A DNA stretch of 64,000 bases from Candidatus Aminicenantota bacterium (lineage in GTDB: Bacteria > Acidobacteriota > Aminicenantia > Aminicenantales > Aminicenantaceae), in contig JAFGMO010000007.1 in NCBI GenBank assembly GCA_016927475.1, positions 1 to 64,000 of the forward strand. The letters are read 5' to 3'. Shown here piece after piece: positions 58,341-64,000 of the stretch; within the stretch, counting starts at the first letter, position 1, and the number at the start of each line of letters is the position of its first letter. A program made the position numbers and the translations under genes. The notes beneath the pieces were generated by a model. That model did not search any database, was not told the origin of the DNA, and saw only the letters and a list, made by a program, of their open reading frames with translations.

Positions 58341-59301
58341 AGTAGCTTTTTACTGGTGCGCATCCTGCGGAGGGTGTGAAGAGGCTGTCGTCGATTTAGC
58401 GGAGGACATATTAAAAGTCGTAGAAGCCGTCGATATCGTGTTTTGGCCGGTTGCCCTCGATTTTAAGAAAAGTGATGTCGAAGCCATGGAGGACGGATCC
58501 ATCGCCGTAAGTTTTATCAACGGTGCTGTCCGGCTGTCCGAACAAGAAGAAATGGTCAAGCTCCTCCGGCAAAAATCCCAGCTCGTCGTTGCCTTTGGAA
58601 GCTGTTCCCATCTGGGAGGAATCCCCGGATTGGGAAATTTCTGGAACAAAGAGAGCATATTCAGGCGGGCTTATGAGACAACCCCCTCCACCGACAATCC
58701 GGATAAGACCGTTCCCCTTGAACAAACGGAGGTCGATGGCAAGGTTCTGACTCTGCCCAAATTTTATGATACGGTTTACGCTCTGCATCAGGTTATTGAT
58801 GTCGATTATTACCTTCCCGGTTGCGCTCCCCCCAAAGATTTGATCATGAATGCGGTGGGAGCCATTCTCGAGGGAAAACTTCCTCCCAGGGGATCCGTTC
58901 TCTCCCCCAATAAATCACTCTGTGATGACTGCGACCGCAACGACAGCAAGCCCGAAAAACTTAGCATCACCGAGATCAAGAGGCCTTGGGAAGTCATTAT
59001 CGATGCAGAAAAGTGTTTCCTGGCCCAGGGTATCATCTGCATGGGCCCTGCGACAAGAACGGGATGCGGTGAAAGGTGTATTGAAGCCAACATGCCATGC
59101 CGGGGCTGCTTCGGTCCGACCGACCAGGTTTTTGACCAAGGGGCCAAGTTTCTTTCCGCCATCGCATCCATCCTGGACACGGACGATGAAAAGGAAATCG
59201 AAAAACTTGTCGACTCCATCGATGATCCGGCCGGCACTTTTTACCGTTTCAGTCTGCCGGCATCCATCCTGAGAAGAAAAAGAATGGAAACAATACAATG
59301 A
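58321..59301 (+). CDS. mvhG: [NiFe]-hydrogenase small subunit, MvhG-like (group 3c)
   Basis: VAFYWCASCGGCEEAVVDLAEDI...VAFGSCSHLGGIPGLGN...LPGCAPPKDLI...CMGPATRTGCGERCIEANMPCRGCFGPT. Confidence 0.92.
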   Translation: MSKQKPKVAFYWCASCGGCEEAVVDLAEDILKVVEAVDIVFWPVALDFKKSDVEAMEDGSIAVSFINGAVRLSEQEEMVKLLRQKSQLVVAFGSCSHLGGIPGLGNFWNKESIFRRAYETTPSTDNPDKTVPLEQTEVDGKVLTLPKFYDTVYALHQVIDVDYYLPGCAPPKDLIMNAVGAILEGKLPPRGSVLSPNKSLCDDCDRNDSKPEKLSITEIKRPWEVIIDAEKCFLAQGIICMGPATRTGCGERCIEANMPCRGCFGPTDQVFDQGAKFLSAIASILDTDDEKEIEKLVDSIDDPAGTFYRFSLPASILRRKRMETIQ

Positions 59302-60788
59302 GTGAAAACATAAGCGTAAAAGACAACCATATCACCATCGATCCAATAACGCGGCTTGAAGGTCACGGAAAGATCGAAATTTTTCTCGATAACAAAGGAG
59401 ACGTCGACCGGGCTATTCTGCAGATTCCCGAGCTTCGTGGTTTTGAGCAATTCGCCGTAGGCCGCCCCGTCGAAGAGATGCCTAGAATCACGCCTCGCAT
59501 TTGCGGCGTCTGCCCGACGGCCCACCATATGGCGTCAACCAAAACCTGTGATGCCGTTTTCCACGTCGAGCCCACACCGACGGCAAAAATGATCAGGGAA
59601 CTCATCTACAATGCCTTCCAGTTTGAAGATCATACCCTTCACTTTTTTTTCCTTGGCGGTCCCGACTTCGTCGTCGGTCCCCAGGCACCCAAAGGAGAAA
59701 GAAATATCCTCGGTGTCATCGGAAAGGTAGGGCTGGAGATCGGCGGTAAGGTTATCCGGGCCCGCCGCGAGGCAAGGGATATCATCAACTATCTCGGTGG
59801 AAAGATCATCCACCCTGTCTGCGGACTGCCGGGCGGTGTGTCAAAAGGACTGGATGAAGAACACCGAAAAGAATTTCTTGAATCCGCAAAATTTCTAGTC
59901 GAGTTCGCCCAGTTTGCTCTTAAAATATTTGATGACATCGTCCTCAAGAATAAAGAATATGTCGATGTCGTCGTCGGCGACGCATACCAGATAAAGACCT
60001 ACTATATGGGCCTGGTGGATGAAAACAATAAAATCGATTTTTATGACGGAGACATCCGTGTTGTCGATCCGGAAGGAAAAGAATTCGTTAAATTCAAACC
60101 TCGTGACTATCTCAAACACGTTTCCGAACACGTAGAACCATGGTCCTACATTAAATTTCCCTTTTTGAAAAACATCGGTTGGAAAGGTTTCACGGAAGGA
60201 AAAGAAAGCGGAGTCTACCGCGTCGCTCCTCTAGCCCGCCTGAACGTCTCTGACGGAATGAAAACACCCCTGGCTCAAGAACACTACGAAAAGATGTATG
60301 AAACTCTCGGCGGAAAACCATCCCATCATACCCTGGCCTTTCACTGGGCCAGGCTGATCGAAGCGCTACAGGCCACCGAACAGATGGTTTATCTTCTTGA
60401 AAACAAGGATATCACCAATCCCGATATCCGCAATATCCCCACAGAAACTCCCGACGAAGGAGTGGGTGTCGTCGAGGCCCCACGGGGAACGCTTTTTCAC
60501 CATTACAAAACCGATAACAGAGGTATCGTCACCGAGGCCAACCTCATCGTGGCCACGGTTAACAACTCCGCAGCCATCAATATGTCTATCGAAAAAGCAG
60601 CCAAGGCTTTTATCAAAGGCGGAAAAGTCACTGAAGGACTCCTCAATATGGCGGAGATGGCTTTCAGACCGTATGATCCCTGCCATGCCTGCGGAACACA
60701 TGCGCTTCCCGGTGATATGCCCCTTATTATCAACATCTATAATAATCAAGGCGAACTCGTCGAACGCTTGAAAAAAGACTCGAGATAA
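59298..60788 (+). CDS. mvhA: [NiFe]-hydrogenase large subunit, MvhA-like (group 3c)
   Basis: L1 RITPRICGVCPTAHH; L2 RPYDPCHACGTH with 25-aa C-terminal tail; IDPITRLEGHGKIEIF. Confidence 0.93.
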   Translation: MSENISVKDNHITIDPITRLEGHGKIEIFLDNKGDVDRAILQIPELRGFEQFAVGRPVEEMPRITPRICGVCPTAHHMASTKTCDAVFHVEPTPTAKMIRELIYNAFQFEDHTLHFFFLGGPDFVVGPQAPKGERNILGVIGKVGLEIGGKVIRARREARDIINYLGGKIIHPVCGLPGGVSKGLDEEHRKEFLESAKFLVEFAQFALKIFDDIVLKNKEYVDVVVGDAYQIKTYYMGLVDENNKIDFYDGDIRVVDPEGKEFVKFKPRDYLKHVSEHVEPWSYIKFPFLKNIGWKGFTEGKESGVYRVAPLARLNVSDGMKTPLAQEHYEKMYETLGGKPSHHTLAFHWARLIEALQATEQMVYLLENKDITNPDIRNIPTETPDEGVGVVEAPRGTLFHHYKTDNRGIVTEANLIVATVNNSAAINMSIEKAAKAFIKGGKVTEGLLNMAEMAFRPYDPCHACGTHALPGDMPLIINIYNNQGELVERLKKDSR

Positions 60789-60934
60789 ATCAGAATAAAA
60801 GTTAAGACCTCCTTTAGGGCAGTTTTAAATCAAGGAGATATACTTCTAAAAGTTTTTATCTGAAGGATTTCTCAACCCGGAAGATTGTCCGTTCTTTCCT
60901 CGGAACCGGGTAATGGGAACAAATGATGTTATGT

Positions 60935-60966
60935 ATTGCAAAAAGAGTATTTCTTTTTATGCAATT
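60935..60966. promoter_or_regulatory. imperfect inverted repeat upstream of the response-regulator gene
   Basis: ATTGCAAAAAGA-GTATT-TCTTTTTatGCAAT, ~35 nt before the ATG at 61001. Confidence 0.35.
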
Positions 60967-61000
60967 GGAGCCGGGTATTATACGAAAAGGAAACTGAAAT

Positions 61001-62356
61001 ATGCCTAAGGTGGCTTCCATTCTCATCATCGATGACGATCCGGCTATTCGCAATTCGTGCCAGGCAGTCCTCGAAAAAGAAAACTATAACGTAGAAGTTG
61101 CTGAAAACGGACAGAAGGGTCTCCATTTATTCGCTAAAGCTATGTTTCACGTTGTTCTCCTTGACCTGAAAATGCCGGGAATAAGCGGCATGGAAATTCT
61201 AAAAAAAATCAAAGAAAAAAGTCCTGAAACTCCGGTTATCATCATTACGGGTTATGCCTCCATTGAATCCGCTGTTGACGCAATGAAAAATGGAGCTTTT
61301 AACTACCTACCTAAACCATTTATCCCCGCTGAACTCCGCCTTGTCGTTGCCAAAGCCGTCGAAAACCGTCAATTCTATTTTGAAAAAATTTATTTACAGG
61401 GAGAAGTCGACAAGTTGGCTTCGATGGATATGGTTGTCGGCAAAGGAAAAAATCTGAAAGATACCATGGAGATTGTAAAACGCGTCAGCCCGTCGGAGAG
61501 CACCATCCTCATCACCGGGGAAAGCGGCACGGGGAAAGAACTTATTGCTCGACAAATCCATCGCTTAAGTCTCCGCAGCAACGCACCCTTCGTCGTTATT
61601 GACTGCGGAGCCCTCGTTGAAAGCCTGTTTGAGAGCGAGTTGTTCGGACATGTTAAGGGATCATTCACCGGCGCCCACGAAACCAAACACGGCCTCTTCG
61701 AGGTAGCGAACGGCGGTACGATATTCCTGGATGAAATAAGCAATATTAGCTTGAACATTCAGGCAAAACTCCTGCGCGTCATCCAGGAACGAGAGATAAC
61801 CCGTGTAGGAAGCACCAAGCCGATCAGGGTTGATGTCCGGATCATCGCCGCAACGAATGTTGATTTGGCCCATCTGGTAAAAACTGGAAAATTCAGGGAG
61901 GACCTTTTTTATAGGCTTAATGTCGTACCCATCCATCTTCCGCCCCTCAGAGAAAGAAAAGAGGATATTCCCGCGTTGGCCGACTATTTCCTGCAAAAAT
62001 ACAACCAAACGGCAAGAAAAAAAATATCTGCAATCTCTGATTCTGTTAAGCGCACCCTCTCAGAATACAATTGGCCCGGTAACATCCGGGAACTTGAGAA
62101 TACGGTTGAAAGGGCTGTCGTACTCTCCCGGGGGGATACCATCGAACTTCAGGATCTTATCTACCATGGTATAAGCGCCGATGTTTCCGCCATACACTCT
62201 TCCAGCGGAAGATACAAATCTTTGGAAGAAATCGAGAAAGAGCATATAATTCATGTCTTACAGGCTATGGATGGAAACAAAAGCCGAACGGCGAAGATCC
62301 TTGGTATCGACAGAAAAACTCTTATCTCAAAGATAAAAAAATATAAAGTTGAATAA
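61001..62356 (+). CDS. sigma-54-dependent response regulator (NtrC family)
   Basis: REC domain (ILIIDDDPAIRNSC...LLDLKMPGISG), AAA+ GESGTGKE and GAFTGA-like GSFTGA, C-terminal Fis HTH (GNKSRTAKILGIDRKTLISKIKKY). Confidence 0.95.
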   Translation: MPKVASILIIDDDPAIRNSCQAVLEKENYNVEVAENGQKGLHLFAKAMFHVVLLDLKMPGISGMEILKKIKEKSPETPVIIITGYASIESAVDAMKNGAFNYLPKPFIPAELRLVVAKAVENRQFYFEKIYLQGEVDKLASMDMVVGKGKNLKDTMEIVKRVSPSESTILITGESGTGKELIARQIHRLSLRSNAPFVVIDCGALVESLFESELFGHVKGSFTGAHETKHGLFEVANGGTIFLDEISNISLNIQAKLLRVIQEREITRVGSTKPIRVDVRIIAATNVDLAHLVKTGKFREDLFYRLNVVPIHLPPLRERKEDIPALADYFLQKYNQTARKKISAISDSVKRTLSEYNWPGNIRELENTVERAVVLSRGDTIELQDLIYHGISADVSAIHSSSGRYKSLEEIEKEHIIHVLQAMDGNKSRTAKILGIDRKTLISKIKKYKVE

Positions 62357-62732
62357 TCCATCCTTTTGATCCTTCGTTTTCAGAAAAAAGCGGACATTCT
62401 TTCCTCTTTTTTTTCAACTCGGTTTTCTATAAAATATCAGTAACCAAAAAAACACATTTGGGGATCAAAAGCATGGGTCAAAATGGTACATTACCGTGGA
62501 AAAATTCCACACTTTTTTGAGAAGTCTTTCCTTGTAAAAAAAAAGAGGTTGTTATCCTTAACTGGTATCTTATTCAAAATAAAACAATTATAGCAAATGT
62601 AGTTGTTCTTCCATTGATAACCTTTAGGCACATATTTTGCATAAGAATTACACTCTATTCCAATACAATATCGTGATTTTTTCCAAGGAAGGATAAATAT
62701 GAGCCTCAATCATAACAACAAAGGAAACCAAA

Positions 62733-63806
62733 ATGAGAATCGTTAAGCTAAAAAAAGAAAATCTGTTTCCTTTTCTCGAAGTCATTTCAAAAGAAGCCGA
62801 TCTTTGGGCTCCTGTTAAAAAGTACGAAGATAAACATGTCTTCAAAGCCGTCGAAGATTTCTCCGAGATCGACCTGGACTACCAGCGAACGATTATCCCC
62901 CCCCGCAGAATACTTCTTCCCCCAAAAACCAACATGTTCGAAGCGACACAGAACACGTATAAAGAAGACTTTTCTAACGTCTCAAAAAAAATCATATTCG
63001 GCATTCATGCCTGCGATGTGAATGCACTGGTCATCATGGACCGCTTCTATAATTTCGCTTATGATGACCCATATTACACACGCGCACGGGAAAACACTCT
63101 CATTCTCGGATACTCCTGTTGGCCTGATGAACACTGCCTTTGCAAATCAACCAACACCCATATCGTCACCGAAGGATACGATCTGTTTTTCTCCAAGCTC
63201 GACACACATTATTTGGTCTGGATCGGTTCTTCCCAAGGAGATGACCTCATCCGAAAACAACCCTCCCTATTCAATGAAGACATATCAGATAAAGACATCC
63301 AAACATACCTGAACTGGCAGAAAGAACGCGAGGACGCCTTTCAAGCAGAAATCGATTTTATCGATATGCCCGATCTGATTGAGTTGAAGTACAATGATCC
63401 TCTCTGGGAGGAGCTGGGAAAGGCCTGTCTCGCCTGCGGTTCCTGCACCAATGTCTGTCCGACATGCAACTGTTACAATGTTTATGATAAACCCATCCTC
63501 GGTAAAAATGCTTCAAAAATTGTCCGCTGCTGGGATGCCTGTACCCTGGAAAACTATTCCGAAGTGGCCGGCGGTGAAAATTTCAGAGAAAACAGAGCAG
63601 ACAGGTTGAAACTTTGGTATACCCATAAACTTCAAGCCTATATATCCAAATACGGGAAACCCGCCTGTGTCGGCTGTGGAAGATGTATTGTCTCCTGTCC
63701 CGTGGACATCAATGTTCTTACCGTGGGAAAAACCTTAAGCGGAGAAAAGGTGGATGCTTTCTGGAAACGATTCAATCTCCAGGTTAAAAAAGAGGTGAGA
63801 AAATGA
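62733..63806 (+). CDS. 4Fe-4S protein, sulfhydrogenase beta/anaerobic sulfite reductase A-like
   Basis: PPRRILLPPKTNMFEATQN...GIHACDVNALVIMDRFY...CLACGSCTNVCPTCNCYNVYD...CVGCGRCIVSCPVDINVLTV. Confidence 0.88.
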   Translation: MRIVKLKKENLFPFLEVISKEADLWAPVKKYEDKHVFKAVEDFSEIDLDYQRTIIPPRRILLPPKTNMFEATQNTYKEDFSNVSKKIIFGIHACDVNALVIMDRFYNFAYDDPYYTRARENTLILGYSCWPDEHCLCKSTNTHIVTEGYDLFFSKLDTHYLVWIGSSQGDDLIRKQPSLFNEDISDKDIQTYLNWQKEREDAFQAEIDFIDMPDLIELKYNDPLWEELGKACLACGSCTNVCPTCNCYNVYDKPILGKNASKIVRCWDACTLENYSEVAGGENFRENRADRLKLWYTHKLQAYISKYGKPACVGCGRCIVSCPVDINVLTVGKTLSGEKVDAFWKRFNLQVKKEVRK

Positions 63807-64000
63807 AAGGTGACGCTAAAACAACGGTACACGCCAATCCCTTTATGCCGGAACCGGCCCGAATAATCCGTACCCAAATGCTTACCAAAGACGTCAAATT
63901 TTTTCAGATTCGGCTCGCCGACATGGAAAAAGCCCTAGCTTTTCGCTACTCTCCGGGACAGTTCATCATGCTGTCAGTTTTGGGGGCAGGCGAAGCCCCT
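63803..64000 (+). CDS. FAD/NAD-binding oxidoreductase, sulfhydrogenase gamma/AsrB-like (truncated by window end)
   Basis: ATGA overlap with the previous stop; translation MKGDAKTTVHANPFMPEPARIIRTQMLTKDVKFFQIRLADMEKALAFRYSPGQFIMLSVLGAGEAP.. continues off the window. Confidence 0.8.
   Translation, partial: MKGDAKTTVHANPFMPEPARIIRTQMLTKDVKFFQIRLADMEKALAFRYSPGQFIMLSVLGAGEAP

Noticed and set aside
59298-60788. Unusual MvhA C-terminus (25-aa tail after DPCHACGTH)
   Set aside because: Tail of this length is normal for a protease-processed [NiFe] large subunit; no maturation protease is in the window, but it may be encoded elsewhere.
62491-62709. 72-aa minus-strand ORF with CxxxxC/CxxC pattern
   Set aside because: AT-rich intergenic sequence, no clear RBS and no recognisable family. 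Possible zinc-binding microprotein but unsupported.

Overview
The window has two parts. (1) From position 1 to about 8.02 kb is an AT-rich integrative element. It carries phage/plasmid-type genes and an integrase with an N-terminal excisionase-like HTH, and it ends at a 3' tRNA-Val(TAC) fragment (attR-like, ~7973-8024). Inside it, at ~2.57-3.73 kb, is a non-coding array built from two interleaved structured motifs. About 12 'A' units have a conserved loop (consensus ~GGAATTTTGnnACACCATAAAAA) and, in most copies, flanking arms that change in a complementary way. About 10 'B' units have the architecture X / A-rich / X' / A-rich / X', with different X sequences that still pair. A further B unit lies inside the integrase CDS. 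This array is the best candidate here for something undescribed. (2) From 8.03 to 64 kb is higher-GC chromosome, probably Acidobacteriota/Candidatus Aminicenantes-like (inferred only from the gene repertoire: TIGR03436-type VWFA protein, GWxTD protein, orphan FtsX-type permeases). It encodes a Ser/Thr kinase-TPR protein, three FtsX-like permeases, C45-type acyltransferases, an ECF sigma/anti-sigma operon, a GGDEF protein, a GH38 mannosidase, and tRNA-Glu and tRNA-Lys. It ends in a ~16 kb redox locus: HdrC-HdrB-truncated HdrA, a [FeFe]-hydrogenase-like regulatory module (DRTGG/HATPase/PHP), NuoE/2Fe-2S/NuoF, a NuoG-like/HdrA-C fusion, MvhD-MvhG-MvhA, a sigma-54 response regulator and the start of an AsrA/AsrB-like pair. 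All calls come from reading the sequence and the supplied ORF translations. No database search, folding or alignment program was run, and hand-counted coordinates may be off by a few bases.
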